A DNA stretch of 64,000 nucleotides, from positions 124,001 to 188,000 of the forward strand of contig NZ_QRGR01000003.1 of the NCBI RefSeq assembly GCF_003367245.1. Direction: 5' to 3'. Shown here piece after piece: positions 1-8,611 of the stretch. How positions within the stretch are numbered: position 1 is the first letter of the stretch; each line of letters starts with the position of its first letter. Source of the DNA: Pontibacter diazotrophicus. Lineage in GTDB: Bacteria > Bacteroidota > Bacteroidia > Cytophagales > Hymenobacteraceae. The translations under genes and the position numbers were made by a program. The notes beneath the pieces are model-generated. The model did not search any database. It had not been told where the DNA came from and worked only from the letters and a program-made list of their open reading frames with translations.

Positions 1-213
1 CTGGTTTTTCTGATAGATATACTTCACCCCTTTTGTGCTTGCAGCTACTTCGCGGGTATTGTCTGTTGAACCATCGTCTACCACAATGATCTCAATTGAT
101 GGATATGCTTGGCTCCATACGCTCTCAAAAGCCTCCTGCAGGTACGCGCCGTGGTTATAACACGGAATAATAACCGATACCAGGGGTGAGTCGATGTGAG
201 AAGAAGACAGCAT
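1..213 (-). CDS. Family 2 glycosyltransferase, N-terminal part (runs off left edge)
   Basis: Only the first 71 residues are in the window; the gene continues beyond base 1. They show the start of a GT-A fold: a beta-strand VSVIIPCYN (residues 13-20), then [13 protein letters not shown] (41-53), whose DDGS aspartates bind the nucleotide of the sugar donor. The enzyme should add one sugar to a growing surface polysaccharide at the inner face of the membrane. The ATG at 213 is preceded by an AGGAAG ribosome-binding site and lies 13 bases after the stop of the upstream glycosyltransferase, so it is the fourth visible gene of a minus-strand operon with the Wzm/Wzt-type exporter. The acceptor and sugar specificity cannot be told from the fragment. 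Confidence 0.9.
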   Translation of the reverse strand, partial: MLSSSHIDSPLVSVIIPCYNHGAYLQEAFESVWSQAYPSIEIIVVDDGSTDNTREVAASTKGVKYIYQKNQ

Positions 214-226
214 TTTCTTCCTGTTA

Positions 227-1489
227 TTATTTAGAAGCCGGCCTGCGGTTTCGTATATAAAAAGCCAGCCCTGAAAGTACGCCTTTTATTTCAGCCCAAA
301 GTGTACGGTACTGGAAATGGTAAAAGGGGAACCCTTTCCAGATAAGTTTCATGTAATAAGGAGGCAATACCTGGAACAGGTGCCTTTTATAACCTGCCTC
401 CTGCCGAAGCCGCTGTTGCAGCAGGGCAGCAGTTGTAAAGCCTCGCAAATAATAGAATATCTGTTTTTTTAGTCCCTCTATCTCCCTGCGGTGCTCGTGA
501 TGCACCACCGCTCTGGGGTTGTAAAGAATTGTGTGCCCGCTTTCCAGTATCCGGTACCACATCTCAGAATCACCGTTGCAGCCAGCTGCCCCTACATCCA
601 GCAACTCATCAAATAAGCCTACCTTTTCCAGTACCTCTTTTCTGAAAGCCATATTCGCGCCTGCTCCTATCTCCCATACCGGTGGACCTTTTGCTAACGT
701 TTTATTGAAGTATACAGCATCATATACTTTATCTGTAAACCCACGGTTAAAGCTCCAGTGTTTCTCAAAAATCAGCTGTGCCTCGGTATCCAGTTTAGCA
801 GCAATTACAAGGCCTGTCATGGCGGCCACTGCTTTATCCTGAAAAGTCTGCCAAACCCGGTACACCCACAGCGGATGTACTTCCACATCGTCGTCTGTGT
901 AAGCGACAATAGGCATAGTTGCGCTTAACACTCCCGTGTTACGCGCGATGTCAAGCCCCGGCCTTGGCTCTCTTACGTAGGTTACTCCTTCAAACTGCAG
1001 CACCACCTCTTTTGTGTCATCATTGACAGGGGCATTATCCACTACAATGACTTCTTCCGGAAGGCATGTTAACCGACTCAGTTGCCTCAGACAGTTCTGC
1101 AGAAAGGAAGCTCTGTCACGGGTGCAGATCACCACTGACACGGGTACTTTCTCAGGTATAGCCGCGGCAGTCCAGGCGGACATGGCAGTATCCATCCAGC
1201 GCTTCCACTCCTCATACCTGCGGTGTTGAAGCAACTCTTCCCAGTGTGCCTCTTTGGTATGCATGGAGGCCGTATACTGTTCCACAGCCGGACGAATGGC
1301 CGCGATAAACTTATCTCTGAACGAGGCGTCTGAAAGCTTTTCGTCGGTGCCTATAAAGAGATGACCTAAGGCAACAGAGTCCCACCAGAAAACAAGATAG
1401 CTTGCCTGCCGGCGCAGATCAGGCACAGGCAGTGCAGACAGCTGATCGAGGTATATGTGCGCAATATGGTATGGTGCGTGTGCCTGCAT
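227..1489 (-). CDS. Family 2 glycosyltransferase
   Basis: A 420-residue protein with a GT2 catalytic domain at about 115-340: the nucleotide-binding strand [10 protein letters not shown] (117-126), VIVVDNAP (147-154), the metal-binding YTDDDVEVH (197-205) and GNGD-like acceptor-site residues CNGDSEMW (304-311). The N-terminal 100 residues are an extra domain I do not recognise, with many aromatic residues and possibly involved in acceptor or partner binding. The C-terminal 80 residues are rich in aromatic and basic residues and may lie on the membrane. It follows the ATP-binding exporter subunit by 26 bases and precedes another glycosyltransferase by 13 bases, which places it in a polysaccharide assembly operon. 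The sugar transferred is unknown. Confidence 0.88.
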   Translation of the reverse strand: MQAHAPYHIAHIYLDQLSALPVPDLRRQASYLVFWWDSVALGHLFIGTDEKLSDASFRDKFIAAIRPAVEQYTASMHTKEAHWEELLQHRRYEEWKRWMDTAMSAWTAAAIPEKVPVSVVICTRDRASFLQNCLRQLSRLTCLPEEVIVVDNAPVNDDTKEVVLQFEGVTYVREPRPGLDIARNTGVLSATMPIVAYTDDDVEVHPLWVYRVWQTFQDKAVAAMTGLVIAAKLDTEAQLIFEKHWSFNRGFTDKVYDAVYFNKTLAKGPPVWEIGAGANMAFRKEVLEKVGLFDELLDVGAAGCNGDSEMWYRILESGHTILYNPRAVVHHEHRREIEGLKKQIFYYLRGFTTAALLQQRLRQEAGYKRHLFQVLPPYYMKLIWKGFPFYHFQYRTLWAEIKGVLSGLAFYIRNRRPASK

Positions 1490-1515
1490 AGGGTGATGAC
1501 AGCGGTTGAGAGGTA

Positions 1516-2796
1516 CTACTGTAGAACTAACTCTGTTTGCTCCAGCCTGAAAGGAAGCTTAGGACGCACAGCACCCCACCATTTCCCATACCACTGGATG
1601 TTTTCGCGATAGTCCTCCAAATCAAAGCTCAGGCACTCCTCATAGTAAAACAAGGAGACGGATGTATTCTTCAGTATGATCAGGGAGAAATAGTAAGACC
1701 CGTCGTTCAGGAAGTTTCCCGGAACAGTGCACTCCCCCTTCACAACGCCTTTATCACATTGCGTTGCCGGTGAGGGCGCATCAAAGATACACTCCCCACC
1801 GTACGTGAACAGGTGAAGCCCCGCGCTTAGAAGAACATCATCTGTCATGTTCCAAAGCTCGAATTTTACTGTCAGGGGTGTGCGGATGTCGAGCGGAGCA
1901 TTAACATCAAGAAGGTGAGGCACCAGTTCTACAGATTTAATCCGTACGTGCTCATTTCCGGGCGCTTCTTCGGGTTTACTCCAGCTTTGCTTAAGTTTGT
2001 ACTGCTGCACACCGGTAATGTATTTGCCCACTATACTGGTCACCTCCCCATATTCCTTCAACTTGCCTTTGTTCAACCACAGCGCTTTGTCACAGAGGTT
2101 ATTCACTGCCTGCATGCTATGGCTTACAAATAAGATGGTTCTTCCTTCTGATTGCGATACATCGCGCATTTTGCCGAGACATTTTTTCTGAAAGTCAGCA
2201 TCGCCTACCGCCAGTACTTCGTCTACAATCAGGATATCCGGCTCGAGGTGTGCTGCCACAGCAAAAGCAAGGCGCACATACATACCGGAGGAGTATCTTT
2301 TAACAGGCGTGTCTATAAAGCGCTCAATTCCTGAGAAAGCAACTATCTCATCAAACTTGGTTTTCACCTCGTCTTTTCGCATACCTAAGATGTAGCCACT
2401 CAGGTAGATGTTCTCCCGTCCTGACAGTTCCTGATGGAAACCTGTTCCTACCTCAAGGAGACTGCTGACTTTGCCGTTCCCTCTGACATGGCCACTGGTT
2501 GGGCGTACAATACGTGAGATAATTTTCAGCAAAGTTGATTTCCCTGACCCATTGCTGCCAATAATACCTAAAGCCTCCCCCTGCTTAACCTCAAAACTAA
2601 TATTTTGCAAAGCCCAAAGAAACTGTTTGCTTTCTGAAGCATCTTCCGCCCCGCTCAGCGTAAAAAATGGATCTTCTTTCCTTAGGATCGCAGTAGTCCA
2701 CCAGCGCTGTACGTCCTGCCGGAAAGAGCCGGTGCCTACAGTTCCCAGTCGGTATAACTTTGAGAGGTTTTCTACCTCTATTACTGTTTCTGCCAT
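1516..2796 (-). CDS. wzt: Polysaccharide ABC exporter, ATP-binding subunit (Wzt type)
   Basis: ATPase of an ABC-2 exporter that moves a finished lipid-linked polysaccharide (O-antigen or capsule type) across the inner membrane. Walker A GSNGSGKST lies at residues 80-88, the ABC signature YSSGM at 168-172 and Walker B DILIVDE at 187-193, followed by the usual H-loop in FVSHSM. At 426 residues it is longer than a bare ATPase: residues from about 275 on form a beta-rich extension like the carbohydrate-binding C-terminal domain of Wzt, which in O9a-type systems recognises a terminal modification of the chain. The permease gene ends 6 bases upstream and two glycosyltransferases follow, so the four genes are probably co-transcribed. 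Confidence 0.92.
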   Translation of the reverse strand: MAETVIEVENLSKLYRLGTVGTGSFRQDVQRWWTTAILRKEDPFFTLSGAEDASESKQFLWALQNISFEVKQGEALGIIGSNGSGKSTLLKIISRIVRPTSGHVRGNGKVSSLLEVGTGFHQELSGRENIYLSGYILGMRKDEVKTKFDEIVAFSGIERFIDTPVKRYSSGMYVRLAFAVAAHLEPDILIVDEVLAVGDADFQKKCLGKMRDVSQSEGRTILFVSHSMQAVNNLCDKALWLNKGKLKEYGEVTSIVGKYITGVQQYKLKQSWSKPEEAPGNEHVRIKSVELVPHLLDVNAPLDIRTPLTVKFELWNMTDDVLLSAGLHLFTYGGECIFDAPSPATQCDKGVVKGECTVPGNFLNDGSYYFSLIILKNTSVSLFYYEECLSFDLEDYRENIQWYGKWWGAVRPKLPFRLEQTELVLQ

Positions 2797-2802
2797 ACTA
2801 GC

Positions 2803-3657
2803 TTAAACTACGTCAATAAGTTTGTCTCCTTGTTTGTTGAAGATCAACATAGAGCCGGCAAACAAGAAGAGGGTGAAGAGCACACTATAGATCAGCTGTG
2901 GTATAGTAACGGTGCCTTCGCCTAATAAAGAAAGCCGGAACAACTCAAACAAAGGTGTAAGCGGATTTAAAAGTACAATCCATCGCACCTTTTCCGGGAT
3001 GTAATCAATGGAATATATAACAGGTGTCAGGAACATGAGTAATCGTATACTAAGCCCGACCAGATTGGCTAGATCGCGATACTTTGCTGTAATCACAGAA
3101 AAAAGTAAGCCAAGCGAAAGTGCAAGCATGCTTGTAAGTAATATAACAAATGGCAAAGCCAGCAGCCAGGGACCAACAGAAATTGAAACATCTTCAAATA
3201 CCAAATAATAAGCTATCACCAGCAGCAGTAATATCATCTGGAACAAAAAGCGCATAAAGTGGGTACTCAGCTGCGAGAGAGGCATAATGAGTCGTGGAAA
3301 ATACACCTTGCTAAAGATATGGGCATTTTCCCTATAAGTAGCTGACGTTCCATTAAAGCCATCACTAAACAAGTTCCACAGTACAATACCCGCTAAATAA
3401 AACAGCACAGGAGGCACAGTACCAGTCGGAATGCCTACTAATTTATCAAAAACCAAAACGTAGGTCACCAACGTCATTATTGGCTGAAAAAAAATCCAGA
3501 AGGGCCCTAACACGGTTTGCTGATAGTTCAGTAGAAAGTCACGCCTTACTAAACCAACCAACAGGTGCCGATACTCCCACAGTTCATCCAGCCTGGATCC
3601 CATCCAACTTGTCCTGCTCTGGATTTCCCAATCCCATTTCTTATTATTAGCTGACAT
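2803..3657 (-). CDS. wzm: Polysaccharide ABC exporter, permease subunit (Wzm type)
   Basis: A 284-residue ABC-2 type permease. The N-terminus is a cytoplasmic interface helix (about residues 8-40, ending VRRDFLLNYQQTVLGPFW, the typical start of Wzm/KpsM/TagG proteins). Six hydrophobic segments follow, at about 50-75, 85-110, 130-150, 160-190, 195-220 and 250-275. It forms the membrane channel through which the polysaccharide passes, paired with the ATPase encoded 6 bases downstream. It is the first gene of the minus-strand operon and starts at the edge of a long AT-rich intergenic region that must hold its promoter. Family membership is clear; the exported polymer is not known. Confidence 0.92.
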   Translation of the reverse strand: MSANNKKWDWEIQSRTSWMGSRLDELWEYRHLLVGLVRRDFLLNYQQTVLGPFWIFFQPIMTLVTYVLVFDKLVGIPTGTVPPVLFYLAGIVLWNLFSDGFNGTSATYRENAHIFSKVYFPRLIMPLSQLSTHFMRFLFQMILLLLVIAYYLVFEDVSISVGPWLLALPFVILLTSMLALSLGLLFSVITAKYRDLANLVGLSIRLLMFLTPVIYSIDYIPEKVRWIVLLNPLTPLFELFRLSLLGEGTVTIPQLIYSVLFTLFLFAGSMLIFNKQGDKLIDVV

Positions 3658-4811
3658 AATACACCCTTACTGATATTAAAGTTAATTGTTTTCTTAAATA
3701 TAAAAATTACTATTTATATTAATACTATTTAAAACAAGTGAAGTAATACAAATATTGACTTACAAAATCTAAGTAGATCAATTTCATTGTCACTACAACT
3801 GATCTAGCGCGTAACAATTGTATGCTTCCTCAGTTAAGACCTGTGTTACAACCACTTTCATGTAGCTCATCAAATATAAGTAGCTTTTACTTAGGTTTTC
3901 CTGTCAGCATCTCTTAATCCTGTAGTCTCTCGAATTGTTTAAATCAGGCGCGGTAATAAGAGTAGTTCACTCCCTCTCAGGCAGCAGCACAGCCAACAGT
4001 CGTTATTGGAGTAGGTAAACTGTTTAATGCGCCATAACAACAGTTGCAATAGGTGCACGCACTCCTATTGATTAATGCATCACATACTACATATTATCTG
4101 CAGAACACTATGCCTGATCAGATAGCTTCAGCAGGATGAAAAAGCTTATGGCAGGTATTTCCTAAAACTGCTCCTCATATAGAAAGAACAACCCTGGTTC
4201 AAAATTACAAAAACTGTGTTATAACATAATAAGTACAATTTCTACTCATCCCATAATAAAAAGTAGCTCTACAGCATAATTATAATTTTTGAATCAAAAC
4301 AATATAATTATTCTTATTAAAAATAAATATAATATAGACTATAAATAATTATAAATAATCACTTTTTGTTAAAGCCTTATATCTGGCACAAATAAATTAT
4401 TAACATAATAAACCTGCCTAAAACGGCTATAAAGAGCTTAAAAGCATTTTTTAATATTTTTCTTTAAAATATACCCCTTCACTGATATACAGTTAATTAT
4501 ATTTACAATATATTAGCGCAACCAATAAGCTAATTTTGACAATATGATTAAATCTATGCAATCACAAAAAACCTGCGCAAGCATTTACTGGTTTTTAGTA
4601 CCATTCCAGACACCTCACCCAGCTTGTCTGAAATAAAATAATCCATTTCTACTTTTAAAGCAATTCAATCAAACCTACTCTTGTACCCTTGATGAAGCTT
4701 TAGCCCTTGTGGCAATCAACTGTAGCCCCGGATCAGCTCATTTGCTGAGCAATCAGGATACAGCGCTTCTTTCTGGAAATCATGCAGCAGTAGCCAAAGT
4801 CTTATCCCCTT
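3658..4811. other. Long AT-rich intergenic region between divergent operons
   Basis: No convincing gene in 1154 bases. It is clearly richer in A+T than the flanking genes, especially 4200-4520, and carries stop codons in all frames. It must contain the promoters of the leftward polysaccharide operon and the rightward beta-helix gene, but I cannot place either with confidence. An imperfect direct repeat of about 40 bases occurs at 3661-3701 and 4471-4512, sharing the core ACTGATAT and AGTTAATT. Confidence 0.7.
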
Positions 4812-7800
4812 ATGAGATTATTATCCCTGGCAGCATGCGTCATGCTGGTCTTCATCACCTATTCGCTAGAGGCGGCCACTTATTATGTGAGTGCATCCGG
4901 AAAAGATGCAAACACGGGCACATCCAAAAGTCAGGCATGGGCCAGTATAGACAAAGTCAACGAGACAGTATTTGTACCCGGTGATTCCGTCCTTTTTGAA
5001 GGAGGCAGCACCTTTTCAGGTAGTATTTATTTTGACTCAAAGGTTAGAGGCACTGCTTCCAAGCCAATTTTTTTAGGATCTCACGGAACCGGGAGAGCCA
5101 AAATAAGCAGCGGAAGTAACACAGGCATCTATGTTTACAACTCAGCTGGCTTTAAGATCGAGAATATTGAATTCATGGGATCGGGCCGTACGAGCAGCGA
5201 AAGCAACGGGATTAAGTTTTACATGGACCTGCCCAATAACACCCGCCTGGACTACATCGCAATTGACCGTATCGAGGTATCCGGATACCGCTACACAGGC
5301 ATTTCGATAGGAAGCTGGAACGGGGCGAGCGGCTTTCATAATGTTTCCATTACCAATAGCTCCGTGCATGACAACGGTGACGGAGGTATAGGCACTTATG
5401 GAGAAATAACACCCGCGCACCGTAATGTGTACGTAGGCAACATAAAGGTATATAACAATGCCGGCCTGCCCGAGAAGACAGATTCACACAGTGGCAATGG
5501 CATAGTACTAGGTGACGTGGACGGCGCCATCATTGAACACTGTGAGGCTTATAACAACGGCTGGCTCAACGCCTGGTCATCTGGCGGCCCGGTTGGAATC
5601 TGGGGCTACAGATGCAATAACCTCATCATCCAATATAATGAATCGCACCACAATAAGACCGGTACCACAAAAGATGGCGGCGGGTTCGACATCGACGGGG
5701 GTTGTACTAACAGTATCATGCAATACAACTACTCCCATGACAATGAGGGAGCTGGCTACCTTGTGGCACAATATGTAGGGGCACCTGCCATGAAAGGAGT
5801 TATTGTCAGGTACAACATCAGCGAAAATGACGGCCGAAAAAACGGGTATGGTGCTATACACTTATGGTCTTCAGGCGCTAGCGGCGGTATACAGGACCTC
5901 GAGGTCTACAACAACACCATCTACCTCACCCCTGCCACCAGTGGCTCACCCAAAGCGCTTTGTGTGCAGAGCGGAGGCGCAGTGTCTGCTCAAATCAGAA
6001 ACAACATTTTTCAGGTTACTAATAGCCTTGAACTTGTAAATGCAGCAGTAACGGCAGGTGTTAAATTTGAGGGAAACGATTATTGGGCAACAGGAAGCAG
6101 TGCAAAATATAAGTGGGGCAGCACCACGTACTCTACGCTGGAAGCATGGCGCACAGCTACCGGGCAGGAAAAGCTGAACGGAATCGCCTCCGGGTATAGC
6201 CTGGACCCGGAACTGAAGCAGCCGGGGCAAGGAATCACGTTAAGCGATACCCGCCTGCTACACACCCTCCAGGGTTACGAGCAGAAGGAAACTTCTCCAT
6301 TACTAGGCAAAGGAATAGACCTGGCTGCAACGCTGAATAAGAATACAGGAACGACTGATTTTTACGGCAACAGCATTGTGCAACGAAGCACGTACGCTAT
6401 AGGAGCACACCACCTGACAACAAACAGCAAAGTGTGCCTGAACAGTGGCACGGTACTCCTTGATTTCGGTACGACAGCCGGAGGAACGTATAGCGGACCG
6501 GGGGTAACGGAAGGCAAATACTTTAACCCGCTAAGTACAGGAACAGGAAACAAAGCGCTTACTTATACTTTCACCGATAAGAATAACCTGCAACAGCTAA
6601 CTCATCATACTATCACCGTAATAGATGACAGCTCCTGCCCTAGCAAGTCCATCACCATAGTGGCCCCTACTACCTGCTCCGCCACTGGCAGCATCCTGCG
6701 CGAGCACTGGGGCAACGTATCAGGCAGCAGCGTCTCTGACATCCCGTTGAGCACCAAGCCAACCAGCACCAGCCAACTGAGCCTGTTCGAGGCGCCCACC
6801 AACCTGGGCAGCAGCTACGGCGCCCGCGTCCGGGGCTACATCTGCCCGCCGCAGACCGGCGACTACACCTTCTTCATCGCAGGCGACGACAACGCAGAGC
6901 TCTGGCTGAGCACTGACGAGAGCCAGGCGAACAGGAAGAAGATTGCCTCCGTGACCGGCTGGACCTACTCGCGGGAGTGGAACAAGTACGCCTCCCAGAA
7001 GTCGGCAGCCGTGCGCCTGGAGGCAGGCAAGAAGTACTACATTGAGGCCCTGCACAAGCAAGGATGGGGAAGCGGAAACCTGGCCGTGGCCTGGAAGATG
7101 CCTGACGGCAAAACAGAAGCTCCAATAGCCGGTGGCATGCTCTCGCCTTATAGTTCCTCCATCGCCAATGAATCACCCGTAGCCAGCGCTGGTACCGACA
7201 AAACCATTACACTACCCGCCAACAGTGTGTCCCTGAGTGGCTCGGGCATTGATAGCGATGGAACCATCAGCAGTTATAGCTGGAGCAAAGTAAGTGGCCC
7301 TACAGTTACCTTGAGCGGAGCCACTTCGGCAAATCTAACAGTAAGCAACCTGCTGGAGGGTACTTATGTCTTCCGCCTGGTAGTAACAGACAACGGGGGA
7401 GCCAGTGTGTCAGATGATGCCACTGTAACTGTGCATCCAGCACTCACTACCTCCTGCTCCGCCACTGGCAGCATCCTGCGCGAGCACTGGGGCGACGTAT
7501 CAGGCAGCAGCGTCTCTGACATCCCTTTGAGCACCAAGCCGAGCAGCACCAGCCAGCTGAGCCTGTTCGAGGCGCCCACCAACCTGGGCAGCAGCTACGG
7601 CGCCCGCGTCCGGGGTTACATCTGCCCGCCGCAGACCGGCGACTACACCTTCTTCATCGCAGGCGACGACAACGCAGAGCTCTGGCTGAGCACTGACGAG
7701 AGCCAGGCGAACAGGAAGAAGATTGCCTCCGTGACCGGCTGGACCTACTCGCGGGAGTGGAACAAGTACGCCTCCCAGAAGTCGGCGGCCGTGCGCCTGG

Positions 7801-8261
7801 AGGCAGGCAAGAAGTACTACATCGAGGCCCTGCACAAGCAAGGATGGGGAAGCGGAAACCTGGCCGTGGCCTGGAAGATGCCTGACGGAACAATGGAGGC
7901 CCCAGTAGCCGGAAGCAAACTCTCGCCTTACCTGGCTACCTCTACAGGCTCCGGCCTGGTAAGCGCCTCTAACCTGCAAGAGGAAGAGCCGCAGCTGAAC
8001 GAAGCGCAACTGAAGGCTTACCCGAACCCTTTCACCACAGACGCGACGGTGCAGTTCACGCTGACCGCCTCAGAGGAAGTTTCGCTGGACCTCTACGATA
8101 TCCAGGGCAGGCTGGTACGCCGGCTATACCAGGGAACGGCAGAGGCAAATGCAACGCGCAGCTTTGAGCTGACAGCAGAAGGCTTAACCCGCGGAGTTTA
8201 CATCATCAGGCTGGTGACTGGCTCTAAAGTGCTGACGCAGAAAATAGTGCTGGAAAAATAA
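4812..8261 (+). CDS. Secreted right-handed beta-helix protein with two PA14 domains, PKD and T9SS sorting domain
   Basis: A 1149-residue exported protein. In order: signal peptide (1 to about 21, ending SLEA-A); a beta-helix domain (about 22-530) opening YYVSASGKDANTG, with repeated Asn-rich turns such as NNT and YNN; an Ig-like stretch (about 536-610); PA14 domain 1 (620-765); a PKD/K319L-type domain (about 786-876); PA14 domain 2 (880-1025); and a C-terminal T9SS type A sorting domain (about 1060-1149, with KAYPNPF and a terminal basic tail). PA14 and beta-helix folds usually bind or cleave polysaccharide, so it may be a surface-anchored glycan-binding or lyase-like protein; no catalytic motif is certain. 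The two PA14 copies are nearly identical in DNA and GC-rich compared with the rest. A paralogue follows. The ATG at 4812 begins the signal peptide. Confidence 0.88.
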   Translation: MRLLSLAACVMLVFITYSLEAATYYVSASGKDANTGTSKSQAWASIDKVNETVFVPGDSVLFEGGSTFSGSIYFDSKVRGTASKPIFLGSHGTGRAKISSGSNTGIYVYNSAGFKIENIEFMGSGRTSSESNGIKFYMDLPNNTRLDYIAIDRIEVSGYRYTGISIGSWNGASGFHNVSITNSSVHDNGDGGIGTYGEITPAHRNVYVGNIKVYNNAGLPEKTDSHSGNGIVLGDVDGAIIEHCEAYNNGWLNAWSSGGPVGIWGYRCNNLIIQYNESHHNKTGTTKDGGGFDIDGGCTNSIMQYNYSHDNEGAGYLVAQYVGAPAMKGVIVRYNISENDGRKNGYGAIHLWSSGASGGIQDLEVYNNTIYLTPATSGSPKALCVQSGGAVSAQIRNNIFQVTNSLELVNAAVTAGVKFEGNDYWATGSSAKYKWGSTTYSTLEAWRTATGQEKLNGIASGYSLDPELKQPGQGITLSDTRLLHTLQGYEQKETSPLLGKGIDLAATLNKNTGTTDFYGNSIVQRSTYAIGAHHLTTNSKVCLNSGTVLLDFGTTAGGTYSGPGVTEGKYFNPLSTGTGNKALTYTFTDKNNLQQLTHHTITVIDDSSCPSKSITIVAPTTCSATGSILREHWGNVSGSSVSDIPLSTKPTSTSQLSLFEAPTNLGSSYGARVRGYICPPQTGDYTFFIAGDDNAELWLSTDESQANRKKIASVTGWTYSREWNKYASQKSAAVRLEAGKKYYIEALHKQGWGSGNLAVAWKMPDGKTEAPIAGGMLSPYSSSIANESPVASAGTDKTITLPANSVSLSGSGIDSDGTISSYSWSKVSGPTVTLSGATSANLTVSNLLEGTYVFRLVVTDNGGASVSDDATVTVHPALTTSCSATGSILREHWGDVSGSSVSDIPLSTKPSSTSQLSLFEAPTNLGSSYGARVRGYICPPQTGDYTFFIAGDDNAELWLSTDESQANRKKIASVTGWTYSREWNKYASQKSAAVRLEAGKKYYIEALHKQGWGSGNLAVAWKMPDGTMEAPVAGSKLSPYLATSTGSGLVSASNLQEEEPQLNEAQLKAYPNPFTTDATVQFTLTASEEVSLDLYDIQGRLVRRLYQGTAEANATRSFELTAEGLTRGVYIIRLVTGSKVLTQKIVLEK
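6673..7108 (+). repeat. PA14 cassette, copy 1 of a near-identical 436-bp internal repeat
   Basis: Copy 1 matches 7453-7888 at a constant offset of 780 bases (260 codons, in frame). I count about eight mismatches over 436 positions, so identity is near 98%. Base composition is visibly higher in G+C than the flanking beta-helix and PKD parts of the same gene, with mostly C- or G-ending codons. Confidence 0.9.
7453..7888 (+). repeat. PA14 cassette, copy 2 of a near-identical 436-bp internal repeat
   Basis: In-frame second copy of the 6673-7108 segment, separated from it by the PKD-type domain. Both boundaries are sharp: upstream the two copies share only a few bases before CCTGCTCC, and downstream they diverge right after CCTGACGG. 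This suggests domain shuffling or gene conversion rather than slow divergence. Confidence 0.9.
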
Positions 8262-8282
8262 CCACTTTCACAGCCCATACTT

Positions 8283-8316
8283 AAAACCCGCTCCGGAGCA
8301 CCGGAGCGGGTTTTTG
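8283..8316 (+). terminator. Rho-independent terminator after the first beta-helix gene
   Basis: A perfect 10-bp stem CCCGCTCCGG / CCGGAGCGGG with loop AGCA, flanked by AAAA on the left and TTTTT on the right, 21 bases after the stop codon. It separates the two beta-helix paralogues into distinct transcripts. Confidence 0.92.
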
Positions 8317-8611
8317 ATTTTATAAGTTTAGCTCCAGGCAAATAATAAGTTGCGGCTCAATGAACTATACAAGTTCACATGCGCTCCTGACATCCTTCAT
8401 TTTCATTAGCAACAAATAAATTTATATAGCAGTAATTCCTTCCAAGCCCAGTTTTGCAGTCGCAACTTGAACCTTAACCGGTTGAATAAAAACAGCTTGT
8501 AATTTTAATTCTAAAAAAAGCAGCGCTTTTTTGGACCTCCCCGGGCTGAACCAGTAACCTTCTGTTGGTAAACAGGTAAATAATATGCACATATTACCTG
8601 CGTACATCCAC
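8317..8611. other. Intergenic region upstream of the second beta-helix gene
   Basis: Between the terminator and the chosen start at 8612 there are about 295 bases with no gene. The region must hold the promoter of the second paralogue, but no motif stands out to me. An in-frame ATG at 8585 would add nine residues before the signal peptide. Confidence 0.5.

Noticed and set aside
4709..4984. Frame of 91 codons overlapping the start of the first beta-helix gene
   Set aside because: It overlaps the signal peptide and first beta-helix strands of a convincing gene in another frame and shows no domain.
6720..7061. Leftward reading frame opposite the first PA14 cassette, repeated at 7500-8009
   Set aside because: It is open only because the sense strand is GC-rich with few antisense stops; it is present twice because the cassette is duplicated, and its low-complexity Val/Ala/Gly/Leu composition has no protein motif.
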